From Modestobacter sp. (GTDB lineage Bacteria > Actinomycetota > Actinomycetes > Mycobacteriales > Geodermatophilaceae): DNA of 7,020 nucleotides. Shown one piece after another: positions 1-6,402 of the stretch. The notes beneath the pieces were generated by a model that was given only the letters and a program-made list of their open reading frames with translations, was not told where the DNA came from and did not search any database. Position 1 is the first letter of the stretch. Every line of letters begins with the position of its first letter. The stretch is from contig JAOPUQ010000253.1 of NCBI GenBank assembly GCA_025963425.1, forward strand, positions 1 to 7,020, read 5' to 3'. The translations under genes and the position numbers were made by a program.

Positions 1-649
1 CGGCCGCGGCGGCGGCGTCGGTGGCGGCCTGGTCGGCGGCCGCCTGCACCTGGGCGGCCGCGGCCTGGGCGTCCTCGCGCTCGGCGCGGCTGGCCACCAT
101 CTCCTGGAGACGGGCGGCTGCCTCGTCCCCGGTGAGGGCGGAGTCCGCGGCCCGGTGCAGGGCCAGTTCCTCGGCCACGCTGGTCACCTCCGCCGGGGCG
201 GCCTCGGCGGTCAGCGGCCCGGTGGCCACCAGGCCGAGTCCGGTGACACCCAGCAGGGCGGCGGCCAGATAGAGGGCCGGCTTGCGACGGAGCACCGCCA
301 GTGGTCGACGGCCGCCCCGGGAACGACCGGCGGCCACCTCGGTGACGAGCGCCGGCGCATCGAGGGCCTCGGCGGGTGCGTCGTCGCCGTCCTCGGCGGG
401 CAGAGCGACCGCGGGGACGTCGAGCCCCGCCAGCGGCCCGGCCGTGGCCGGCGCGTCCTCGGCCAGCGGGACGAGCGCCGTGAGGCACACGCCGTGCGCG
501 GAGGACCGGGTGACCAGGACGCCGCGCTCCTCGACGGTCTGCGCCGACTCCGAGGTCGACCGGACGGCGGTGAGGACACCGGCCGTACCGGTGCCGGCGC
601 GGAGCACCGTGCGACCGTCGAGGAGCCGAGCGAGGCGTTGCGGGTCCAT
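1..649 (-). CDS. Single-pass membrane protein with Ala-rich helical outer segment (3' end missing)
   Basis: An uninterrupted minus-strand frame runs from an ATG at 649 off the left edge, giving 216 visible residues. I do not recognise a named family. Residues 1-120 are soluble and acidic, Ala/Pro-rich toward the end. Basic residues (RSRGGRR, about 109-115, and RRKP, 121-124) precede one hydrophobic span at about 125-143 (ALYLAAALLGVTGLGLVAT). This predicts N-inside topology, possibly an uncleaved signal-anchor. From about 150 on the chain is Ala/Glu/Gln-rich (LQEMVASRAEREDAQAAAA), as in a helical or coiled-coil stalk outside the membrane. Actinobacterial proteins of this layout often end in a peptidase, transglycosylase or other wall-acting domain, but that part lies outside the window, so this is only a guess. 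The start has no strong Shine-Dalgarno; an AGG lies 4 nt upstream. The gene diverges from the dehydrogenase cluster. Confidence 0.72.
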   Translation of the reverse strand, partial: MDPQRLARLLDGRTVLRAGTGTAGVLTAVRSTSESAQTVEERGVLVTRSSAHGVCLTALVPLAEDAPATAGPLAGLDVPAVALPAEDGDDAPAEALDAPALVTEVAAGRSRGGRRPLAVLRRKPALYLAAALLGVTGLGLVATGPLTAEAAPAEVTSVAEELALHRAADSALTGDEAAARLQEMVASRAEREDAQAAAAQVQAAADQAATDAAAAA

Positions 650-813
650 ACACCTGTCTTTCGTCGGAGCGTGGCGCGACACGGCCACTCGTTGCAAGGC
701 GGGGCCCATGTAAACACGCCGTGACCGGTTCGTGATGTGACGCGGACGAGATGCATATCGGGTCAAGTGCTCAGGCTCACAACAAGTAGTGCCAATCGAC
801 CACCCTCTGTCAC

Positions 814-836
814 GTCATGTGTACATATAGGTCATG
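814..836. promoter_or_regulatory. Candidate operator: imperfect palindrome flanked by GTCATG direct repeats
   Basis: The 12-bp segment at 817-828 (ATGTGTACATAT) is a dyad with one mismatched pair around the perfect core TGTACA (820-825). GTCATG occurs at 814-819 and again at 831-836, exactly 17 bp apart. The site lies about 120 bp upstream of the dehydrogenase start, in the most AT-rich part of the gap. That is a reasonable place for a regulator or a promoter -10 region (TATAGG at 826-831). No known regulator motif is matched, so function is inferred from position and symmetry only. Confidence 0.25.
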
Positions 837-941
837 AATCGAAACGCGCTGTGACGGGTAGGTGAGCGCGGGAGCGAGCAACGTCACGCACCCCGACGCC
901 GCCCCCCGACCGGTCGGCGGCCGCTCACGGCCCCCGAGACA

Positions 942-947
942 GAGGAG
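942..947 (+). promoter_or_regulatory. Ribosome binding site of the dehydrogenase gene
   Basis: GAGGAG lies 5 nt upstream of the ATG at 953 and supports that start. The longer competing frame beginning at 862 has no comparable site. Confidence 0.7.
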
Positions 948-952
948 CGACC

Positions 953-2134
953 ATGCGCGCAGTGACCTGGCACGGCCGGGACGACGTCCGCGTCGACACC
1001 GTCCCCGACCCCACGATCCAGGAACCGACCGACCTCGTCGTCGAGATCACCTCCACCGGCATCTGTGGCTCGGACCTGCACCTGATCGAGGTGATGGCCC
1101 CGTTCATGACCGTCGGGGACGTGATGGGTCACGAGCCCATGGGCGTCGTCCGGGAGGTCGGCCCCGGCGTCACCGAATTCAAGGCCGGCGACCGGGTCGT
1201 CGTCCCGTTCAACATCTCCTGCGGCACGTGCTGGATGTGCAACCAGGGCCTGCAGAGCCAGTGCGAGACCACCCAGAACCGCGAGCAGGGCTTCGGGGCC
1301 TCGCTGTTCGGCTACACCAAGCTCTACGGCCAGGTGCCCGGCGGGCAGGCGGAGTACCTGCGGGTGCCCTTCGGCAACACACTGCCGATCAAGGTGCCCG
1401 ACGGCCCGGCCGACGACCGCTTCGTCTACCTCTCCGACGTCCTGCCCACCGCCTGGCAGGCGGTGCAGTACGCCGCCGTCCCGCCCGGCGGGACGGTGCT
1501 CGTCCTCGGGCTGGGGCCGATCGGTGACATGGCCACCCGGATCGCCAAGCACCTCGGTGCCGGCCAGGTGCTCGCCGTCGACACCGTGCCCGAGCGGCTG
1601 GCCCGCGCCCGGGCCAACGGCATCGACGTCCTGGACTCCACCGCCCAGGCCGACGTCGTCGCGTGGGCGCGGGACAAGACCGATGGCCGGGGTCCGGACG
1701 CCGTCATCGACGCCGTGGGCATGGAGGCGCACGGGTCACCGGCCGCCACGCTGGCGCAGAAGGCCACCGCGATCCTCCCCGACGCGATCATGGAGAAGGT
1801 CATGCAGGTGGTCGGCGTCGACCGGATGGCCGCGCTGAACACCGCCATCGAGGCGGTCCGCCGCGGCGGCACCATCTCGCTGTCCGGCGTCTACGGCGGG
1901 GCCACCGACCCGATGCCGCTGATGCGCATGTTCGACAAGCAGATCGAGCTGCGGATGGGCCAGGCCAACGTGTGGCGCTGGGTGCCCGACATCCTGCCGC
2001 TGCTCACCGACGCCGACCCGCTCGGCGTCGACACCTTCGCCACCCACCACGTGCCGCTGGAGCAGGCGCCGGAGGCCTACGAGACCTTCCGGCAGAAGCG
2101 GGACGGCGCGGTGAAGGTGCTGCTGCGCCCCTGA
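953..2134 (+). CDS. Zinc-dependent alcohol dehydrogenase, formaldehyde-dehydrogenase-like (MDR superfamily)
   Basis: This 393-residue cytoplasmic medium-chain dehydrogenase/reductase should oxidise an alcohol or aldehyde adduct with NAD+, or run the reverse reduction. The N-terminal GroES-like domain shows the catalytic-zinc ligands Cys38 (GICGSDLH), His60-Glu61 (GHEPMG) and probably Asp162 (LSDVLPTAW). An Asp at that place is typical of the glutathione-independent formaldehyde dehydrogenase group. The structural-zinc lobe has Cys90, 93, 96 and 104. The Rossmann domain has GLGPIG at 186-191 and Asp210 at the end of the second strand, which favours NAD over NADP. The long insert and the length of about 390 residues fit the FDH-like branch rather than classical 340-350 residue ADHs. 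The true substrate cannot be read from sequence. An MFS gene and an aldo/keto reductase gene follow on the same strand, so an operon is possible. The start is an ATG with a good RBS. Confidence 0.93.
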   Translation: MRAVTWHGRDDVRVDTVPDPTIQEPTDLVVEITSTGICGSDLHLIEVMAPFMTVGDVMGHEPMGVVREVGPGVTEFKAGDRVVVPFNISCGTCWMCNQGLQSQCETTQNREQGFGASLFGYTKLYGQVPGGQAEYLRVPFGNTLPIKVPDGPADDRFVYLSDVLPTAWQAVQYAAVPPGGTVLVLGLGPIGDMATRIAKHLGAGQVLAVDTVPERLARARANGIDVLDSTAQADVVAWARDKTDGRGPDAVIDAVGMEAHGSPAATLAQKATAILPDAIMEKVMQVVGVDRMAALNTAIEAVRRGGTISLSGVYGGATDPMPLMRMFDKQIELRMGQANVWRWVPDILPLLTDADPLGVDTFATHHVPLEQAPEAYETFRQKRDGAVKVLLRP

Positions 2135-2140
2135 TCCGGG

Positions 2141-2158
2141 CGTCGTCCCCGGACGACG
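2141..2158. terminator. Short GC-rich hairpin after the dehydrogenase gene
   Basis: CGTCGTCC and GGACGACG form an 8-bp inverted repeat separated by two bases; in practice this is a 6-7 bp stem with a 4-6 nt loop. It begins 6 nt past the dehydrogenase stop codon. No T-run follows, so it may be a weak terminator, an mRNA 3'-end stabiliser within an operon, or chance in GC-rich DNA. The 132-bp gap to the transporter start otherwise shows nothing clear. Confidence 0.35.
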
Positions 2159-2255
2159 TGACCAGCTTCATGGCCGTCGCGGGCACAGATCCGCTGGTCG
2201 GTGGCCTTGGCTGTGAGTGGACGTCGCGGTCCGCGTCCTCTTCCCCCTGCCGCCC

Positions 2256-2259
2256 GGAG
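2256..2259 (+). promoter_or_regulatory. Ribosome site that favours the internal GTG start of the transporter
   Basis: GGAG lies 7 nt upstream of the GTG at 2267. The farther upstream in-frame GTG codons at 2201 and 2213 have no recognisable Shine-Dalgarno. Starting at 2267 also places the first membrane span at the very N-terminus, as is usual in this transporter family. Confidence 0.5.
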
Positions 2260-2266
2260 TCCCGCC

Positions 2267-3487
2267 GTGCCCCTCGCCCTGCTCGCCCTCGCCATCGGTG
2301 CCTTCGGCATCGGCACCACCGAGTTCGTGATGATGGGCATGCTCCCGCAGATCGCCGGCGACCTCGACGTGTCCGTGTCTGCCGTGGGACTGCTCATCTC
2401 GGCCTACGCGATCGGCGTGGTGATCGGCGCTCCCACGCTCACCGCCCTCGGGGTCCGCTTCACCCCGCGGCAGACCCTGATCGGCCTGATGGTCGTCTTC
2501 GTCGTCGGCAACGCGCTGTCCGCGATCGCCCCCGGCTACACCACCCTCCTCATCGCCCGGGTGCTCACCGCGCTGGCCCACGGCTCCTTCTTCGGGGTCG
2601 GTGCGGTGGCCGCACGCCGGCTCGTGCCCAAGGAGAAGGCCACCCAGGCGATCTCGCTGATGATCACCGGGCTGACGCTGGCCAACGTGGTCGGCGTGCC
2701 GCTGGGCACCTTCGTCGCCCAGCAGGCCAGCTGGCGGCTCGTGCTCGGCGGGGTCGCGGCGATCGGGGTGGTCACGATCGTCGGCTTGCTCGCCTGGATG
2801 CCCGCCGTCGCCGGGGAGCCCACCGACCTGCGCAGCGAGCTGTCCGCGTTCCGCCGCCGGCAGGTATGGCTGATCCTGGGGCTGACCATGGTGGGCTTCG
2901 CCGCGATGTTCGCCGTCTACAGCTACGTCAACCCGATCCTGACCGAGCTCGGCGGCATCCCCGAGGGCTGGGTGACGCCGGTGCTGGCCCTGTTCGGGGT
3001 GGGCACCACGATCGGCACCCTCTCCGGCGGCCGGCTCGGTGACCGCTTCGGGTTCTCCTTCGTCGCCGTCGGCCTCGTGGGCATGTCGCTGGTGCTCGTC
3101 GCCTTCGCCCTGCTGGCTCGCACCCCGGCGGCCGCCGTCGTCCTGCTGGTGCTGTTCGGGACCATCGCGTTCGCGCTCGGCCCGGTGGTGCAGAGCCGGG
3201 TGATCGACGCCGCCCGGGTGCCCGGCGGGAGCCTGGTGTCGGCCGCGAACCAGGCCGCCTTCAACGTGGCCAACGCCTTCGGCGCGGCGCTGGGTGCGGC
3301 GGTGCTGTCCGCGGGGCTGGGCTACACCGCGCCGATCTGGGTGGGTGCGGTGATCGCCCTGCTCGGCGCGGGGGTCGCCGTCCTGGCCCTGCGTGGTGAG
3401 CGCTCCGACGCGCGCGGCGCCGACACCGCTGCCACGGCCGACGTCGAGGTCCGGCAGCACACGCTCGCCCCGGTCGACGCCGGCTGA
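2267..3487 (+). CDS. MFS transporter, DHA1/AraJ-like drug or metabolite exporter, 12 membrane spans
   Basis: A 406-residue inner-membrane proton-coupled carrier of the major facilitator superfamily, probably an efflux pump. The opening (PLALLALAIGAFGIGTTEF, then VMMGMLP) is typical of the AraJ / Cmx-chloramphenicol / NepI-like DHA1 branch. About 12 hydrophobic spans can be placed at residues 4-24, 41-60, 70-88, 93-113, 127-148, 155-177, 200-220, 235-254, 263-283, 289-307, 325-350 and 355-376. The loop after span 2 is a divergent motif A (GVRFTPRQ), and its counterpart after span 8 is the better conserved GGRLGDRFG (254-262). Span 5 carries the antiporter-type motif C region (TGLTLANVVGVPLG, 134-147). 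The C-terminal tail of about 30 residues is polar. The frame is open back to a GTG at 2201 (22 extra residues, no RBS); I prefer 2267. The aldo/keto reductase gene starts 38 bp downstream, so co-transcription is likely. The substrate is unknown. Confidence 0.9.
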   Translation: MPLALLALAIGAFGIGTTEFVMMGMLPQIAGDLDVSVSAVGLLISAYAIGVVIGAPTLTALGVRFTPRQTLIGLMVVFVVGNALSAIAPGYTTLLIARVLTALAHGSFFGVGAVAARRLVPKEKATQAISLMITGLTLANVVGVPLGTFVAQQASWRLVLGGVAAIGVVTIVGLLAWMPAVAGEPTDLRSELSAFRRRQVWLILGLTMVGFAAMFAVYSYVNPILTELGGIPEGWVTPVLALFGVGTTIGTLSGGRLGDRFGFSFVAVGLVGMSLVLVAFALLARTPAAAVVLLVLFGTIAFALGPVVQSRVIDAARVPGGSLVSAANQAAFNVANAFGAALGAAVLSAGLGYTAPIWVGAVIALLGAGVAVLALRGERSDARGADTAATADVEVRQHTLAPVDAG

Positions 3488-3525
3488 CGTTTGTGCTCCC
3501 CGGACGGTGGGGGTAGCAACCAGGC

Positions 3526-4416
3526 ATGACCATCACGGCTGAGAAGTCCGGCCAGTTCACCCTCGGCGACCGCACCGTGCACCGCATCGGGTACGGGGCC
3601 ATGCAGCTGTCCGGCCCGCACATCATGGGGCCGCCCCGCGACCGGGACGCCGCCGTCGCGGTGCTGCGCCGTGCGGTCGAACTGGGCGTCAACCACATCG
3701 ACACCAGCGACTACTACGGCCCGCACGTGACCAATGAGATCATCCGCGAGGCCCTGCACCCCTACCCCGACGACCTGGTCATCGTCACCAAGATCGGCGC
3801 CCGCCGGACCCCGGAGGGCGAGTGGCCCGAGGCCCTCTCCCCCGACGAGCTGCGCTCCGCGGTGCAGGACAACCTCGACCACCTCGGCCTGGACGCCCTC
3901 GACGTGGTGAACCTGCGGCTGCCCGGATTCGCCGAGCCGGTCGAGCGCTCACTCGCCGAGCCCTTCGAGGCGCTGGCCGCCATGCAGCAGGAGGGGCTGG
4001 TCAAGCACCTGGGCGTCAGCAACGTGACCACCCAGATGCTGGCCGAGGCACGGTCGATCGCGCCGGTGGCCTGCGTGCAGAACCACTACAACCTGGTGCA
4101 CCGGGCCGACGACCCGATGGTCGACGCCCTGGCCCGCGAGGGCATCCCCTACGTGCCGTTCTTCCCGCTCGGCGGCTTCAGCCCGCTGCAGTCCGCGGCG
4201 CTGGAGACGGTGGCCCGGCGGCTGGAGACCACGCCGATGGAGGTGGCGCTGGCCTGGCTGCTGGCCCGCTCCCCCAACCTGCTGCTGATCCCCGGCACCT
4301 CCTCGGTCGCGCACCTGGAACAGAACCTGGAGGCTGCCGCGCGGGTCCTCGGCCCGGTCGAGCTTGACGAGCTGGACCGGATCGGCGGCACCGGGGAGCT
4401 CGACTCCGACCTCTGA
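3526..4416 (+). CDS. pdxI: Aldo/keto reductase, PdxI/YdbC-type (probable pyridoxal reductase)
   Basis: A 296-residue cytoplasmic NADPH-dependent (beta/alpha)8-barrel reductase. Compared from memory with E. coli YdbC (PdxI, which reduces pyridoxal to pyridoxine in vitamin B6 salvage), it shares long blocks: GYGAMQLSGP (22-31), GPPRDR (35-40), HIDTSDYYGPHVTN (57-70), LVKHLGVSNVT (158-168), HRADDPMVDALA (192-203), YVPFFPLGGFSPLQS (209-223) and LLIPGTSSVAHL (253-264). Catalytic residues seen are Asp59, Tyr64 and Lys89. The usual AKR active-site His is Asn129 (VVNLR), which I recall as a trait of this branch and not damage. The length equals the family norm. The start ATG has only a weak site (AGG nearby and a G-run farther up); the clear homology begins within the first 20 residues, so the start is reasonable. 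The gene lies 38 bp behind the transporter gene and converges on the ABC-F gene. Family membership is very secure; pyridoxal as substrate is inferred by homology. Confidence 0.92.
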   Translation: MTITAEKSGQFTLGDRTVHRIGYGAMQLSGPHIMGPPRDRDAAVAVLRRAVELGVNHIDTSDYYGPHVTNEIIREALHPYPDDLVIVTKIGARRTPEGEWPEALSPDELRSAVQDNLDHLGLDALDVVNLRLPGFAEPVERSLAEPFEALAAMQQEGLVKHLGVSNVTTQMLAEARSIAPVACVQNHYNLVHRADDPMVDALAREGIPYVPFFPLGGFSPLQSAALETVARRLETTPMEVALAWLLARSPNLLLIPGTSSVAHLEQNLEAAARVLGPVELDELDRIGGTGELDSDL

Positions 4417-4420
4417 CCGC

Positions 4421-4504
4421 CCCCATCCCCGAGGCATAGGAAGCTTTTCACCCACTTTCCGCGCCGGAACCGGGTGGATAGCTTCCTATGCCTGGAGGGT
4501 GGGG
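4421..4504. terminator. Long interrupted hairpin filling a convergent gap; probable bidirectional terminator
   Basis: The 90-bp gap between two convergent stop codons (reductase stop 4414-4416, ABC-F stop 4507-4509) is nearly all one dyad. The core is a perfect 14-bp inverted repeat, AGGCATAGGAAGCT at 4432-4445 against AGCTTCCTATGCCT at 4480-4493. Inward, pairing resumes after a single T-T mismatch (4447-4453 with 4472-4478, including CACCC/GGGTG and one G-T wobble). The apex has its own stem, TTCCG-CGC-CGGAA (4457-4469). Outward, CCCCATCC (4421-4428) pairs with GGGTGGGG-side bases 4497-4504, including one wobble. Its position suits Rho-independent termination for both genes, though no T-run follows either arm. 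A dispersed palindromic repeat is the alternative. Confidence 0.75.
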
Positions 4505-4506
4505 CG

Positions 4507-6126
4507 TCAGCGGGTGCGCTGCACCCGGGCCTCGTCGAACACCGGCTCGGGCGCCTCGTAGACCCGGCCGTCGGAGCCGAACACCAGGAACCGGTCGAAG
4601 GTACGGGCGAACCAGCGGTCGTGGGTCACCGCCATCACCGTGCCGTCGAAGGCGGCCAGCGCCTCCTCCAGCGACTCGGCCGAGAGCACGTCGAGGTTGT
4701 CGGTCGGCTCGTCGAGCAGCAGCAGCGTGGCACCGGAGAGCTCCAGCAGCAGGACCTGGAACCGCGCCTGCTGCCCACCGGACAGCGACCGGAACAGCTG
4801 GTCGCCCTGCGCAGCCAGGCCGTAGCGGCGCAGTGCGGCCATCGCCCGGCCCCGGTCGACGCCCGGCCGCCCCGGTTCGCCGTGCCAGAGCAGGTCGACC
4901 AGCGTCCGGTCCAGCCACTCGGGATGGGCGTGGGTCTGGGCGAAGAACCCGGGGACGACGCGCGCCCCGAGCCTCCAGTCACCGGTGTGCGCGACGTCCT
5001 GGCCGGCCAGCAGCCGCAGGAAGTGCGACTTGCCGGCCCCGTTGGACCCCAGCACGGCGACCCGGTCGCCGTAGTCGACCTCCAGGTCGAAGGGTTGCAT
5101 CAGTCCGGTGAGCTCCACCTGCTCGGCGACGATCACCCGCACGCCGGTCCGCCCACCGCGCAGCCGCATGGCCACGTGCTGGTCCGGCGGTCGGTCCGGT
5201 GGCGGCCCGGCGGCCTCGTACTTGGCCAGCCGGGTCTGCATGGCGTGGTAGCGGGCGGCCATGTCCGGGGAGTTCTTGGCCTGCTGCTGCAGGGTGCGCA
5301 CCAGGTCGATGAGCCGCTCGTGCTCCTCGTCCCAGCGTTTGCGCTGGTCGGCCATCCGCTCGTGCCGGGCGGTGCGGGCCGCCGGATAGCTGGCGAAGTC
5401 GCCGCCGTGCACCCAGGCACCGCCGCCCTCGACGGTGACCACCCGGTCGGCGACCCGGGCGAGCAGCTCCCGGTCGTGGCTGACGAACAGCACCGTCTTG
5501 CGGGTCTCGATCAGCCGCTGCTCCAGCCAGCGCTTGCCCGGGACGTCGAGGTAGTTGTCCGGCTCGTCGAGCAGCAGCACCTGGTCCGGGCCGCGCAGCA
5601 GGCACTCCAGCGCCAGCCGCTTCTGCTCACCGCCGGACAGGCTGGCCAGCTCGCGGTACTTGCACCCGTCGTCGGGGACGCCGAGCGCGGCGACCGTGAC
5701 TGTGTCCCAGGTGACCTCGACGTCGTAGCCGCCGACGTCGCCCCAGTGGCCCAGGGCGGTGGCGTAGGCGAGCTGGGTGGGCTCGTCGTCGGCCTCCATC
5801 ATCGCCAGCTCCGCGGCCTCGACGCCGTCCCAGGCCTCCCGGACGGCGGGGGGCGCGAGGTCGATGAGGAAGCGCTGCACGGTGGTGTCGTCGCGGACCG
5901 AGCCGATGAACTGGCGCATCACGCCGAGCCCACCGGTGCGGGCGACCGAGCCGCCGTCGGGGGTCAGGTCACCGCTGATGATGCGCAGCAGAGTGGTCTT
6001 GCCGGCGCCGTTCTCGCCCACCAGCGCGGCGCAGGCACCCTCGCCCACCCGGAAGGAGACGTCGTCCAGCAGCACCCGGCCGTCGGGGAGCGTGAACCGC
6101 ACCCCGGCGACGTCGACGTATCCCAT
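4507..6126 (-). CDS. ABC-F family ATPase (ribosome-associated, two ATP-binding cassettes)
   Basis: A 539-residue soluble protein with two ABC domains and no membrane span, the hallmark of ABC-F proteins. These act on the ribosome as translation factors (EttA/Uup type) or antibiotic-resistance target protectors. Cassette 1 has Walker A GENGAGKTT (37-45), signature LSGGEQKR (163-170), Walker B LLLDEPDNYLD (184-194, Glu188) and H-loop SHDR (216-219). A charged helical linker of about 80 residues (about 245-325, rich in Arg/Gln/Glu) occupies the P-site tRNA-interaction motif position. Cassette 2 has GSNGAGKSH (360-368), SLSGGQQAR (447-455), LLLDEPTDNLD (469-479, Glu473) and THDR (501-504). All catalytic elements are intact. 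The Walker B extensions (EPDNYLD, EPTDNLD) differ from the common EPTNHLD and suggest a distinct actinobacterial subgroup. Start ATG is at 6126 with a poor ribosome site; the small helical-protein gene ends 60 bp upstream on the same strand. I see no uORF-type attenuator, so inducible resistance is not supported. Exact role is unknown. Confidence 0.93.
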   Translation of the reverse strand: MGYVDVAGVRFTLPDGRVLLDDVSFRVGEGACAALVGENGAGKTTLLRIISGDLTPDGGSVARTGGLGVMRQFIGSVRDDTTVQRFLIDLAPPAVREAWDGVEAAELAMMEADDEPTQLAYATALGHWGDVGGYDVEVTWDTVTVAALGVPDDGCKYRELASLSGGEQKRLALECLLRGPDQVLLLDEPDNYLDVPGKRWLEQRLIETRKTVLFVSHDRELLARVADRVVTVEGGGAWVHGGDFASYPAARTARHERMADQRKRWDEEHERLIDLVRTLQQQAKNSPDMAARYHAMQTRLAKYEAAGPPPDRPPDQHVAMRLRGGRTGVRVIVAEQVELTGLMQPFDLEVDYGDRVAVLGSNGAGKSHFLRLLAGQDVAHTGDWRLGARVVPGFFAQTHAHPEWLDRTLVDLLWHGEPGRPGVDRGRAMAALRRYGLAAQGDQLFRSLSGGQQARFQVLLLELSGATLLLLDEPTDNLDVLSAESLEEALAAFDGTVMAVTHDRWFARTFDRFLVFGSDGRVYEAPEPVFDEARVQRTR

Positions 6127-6166
6127 GGGGCCATCGTCCAGGGCCGGGCAAACGGGATCGAGCCGG

Positions 6167-6178
6167 GCTCCCGGGAGC
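6167..6178. repeat. Perfect 12-bp palindrome between the small gene and the ABC-F gene
   Basis: GCTCCCGGGAGC is a perfect palindrome in the 60-bp gap just after the stop of the 71-residue gene. It could be part of a weak terminator or a binding site, but short GC palindromes are common in such DNA and there is no T-run. Confidence 0.25.
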
Positions 6179-6186
6179 GGGGTCGG

Positions 6187-6402
6187 TCAGTCGATCGACA
6201 GGCGCAGCCGGTAGCGGGCGAGCCGCTCGACGAGTTCGGGGAGCGCGTCCACGGGGGCGCCGCTCAGCTCCTGCCGGCAGGTCCGCACCACCCGGACGAC
6301 GTCACGGTCACCGGCCGAGCCGCTGAACTCCGCGACAAGCCGGCGCACGGCCTGCTCGACCGACGCATCGCGCACGGGGCGGGAGTGCAGGGCCAGCGTC
6401 AT
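6187..6402 (-). CDS. Small helical protein, three-helix-bundle dimerization type
   Basis: A 71-residue soluble protein with ATG at 6402 and TGA at 6187-6189. Three predicted helices can be read at about residues 13-27 (VEQAVRRLVAEFSG), 32-46 (DRDVVRVVRTCRQEL) and 53-68 (DALPELVERLARYRLR), joined by short loops. The pattern (V..AV..LV.EF, then a basic-hydrophobic helix, then LPELVER.AR.RL) matches actinobacterial proteins annotated as three-helix bundle dimerization domain proteins (DUF3562-like), often found near stress genes; this assignment is from memory. The same frame is open upstream to 6822, but the ATG at 6402 has a strong GGAGG 8 nt before it and the upstream translation is Arg/Ser/Pro-rich shadow sequence. 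It diverges from the phosphoribosyltransferase gene and may be co-transcribed with the ABC-F gene 60 bp downstream. Biochemical function is unknown. Confidence 0.8.
   Translation of the reverse strand: MTLALHSRPVRDASVEQAVRRLVAEFSGSAGDRDVVRVVRTCRQELSGAPVDALPELVERLARYRLRLSID

Larger units (their letters stand above)
650..952. promoter_or_regulatory. Divergent intergenic region with probable promoters
   Basis: This 303-bp stretch separates the minus-strand membrane-protein gene from the dehydrogenase gene. Its middle part (about 700-850) is clearly richer in A/T than the flanking genes, as expected of promoter DNA. Visible elements are a small stem at 671-688 (GTGGC/GCCAC), a GTGT-AA-ACAC dyad near 709-720, an imperfect palindrome at 817-828, and nested inverted repeats at 862-928. 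No -35/-10 pair matches the consensus well on either strand. GGTCAA at 761-766 reads TTGACC on the minus strand, but no good -10 follows at normal spacing. I see no convincing small gene here; the short frames lack ribosome sites. Confidence 0.5.

Noticed and set aside
211..756. A minus-strand frame of 181 codons starting at 756
   Set aside because: Its product is Arg/Ser/Pro-rich, typical of an off-frame reading. The adjacent frame starting at 649 gives a sensible membrane protein and stays open to the edge.
2201..2266. N-terminal extension of the transporter from the GTG at 2201
   Set aside because: No Shine-Dalgarno is seen, the 22 extra residues are Arg/Pro-rich and unlike the family, and a GGAG site supports 2267. 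Not fully excluded.
1663..3042. A 459-codon plus-strand frame overlapping the dehydrogenase and transporter genes
   Set aside because: It is an Arg/Gly-rich out-of-frame reading that crosses two well-supported genes; no RBS or domain.
2168..3460. A 430-codon minus-strand frame antisense to the transporter
   Set aside because: Its product is a compositionally odd His/Gly/Asp/Glu-rich chain with no domain. The opposite strand clearly encodes a 12-span MFS protein.
3498..3512. A possible CCCC/GGGG hairpin between the transporter and reductase genes as a terminator
   Set aside because: The stem is only about 4 bp with no T-run, and the genes are only 38 bp apart, so it is more likely chance and the genes are probably co-transcribed.
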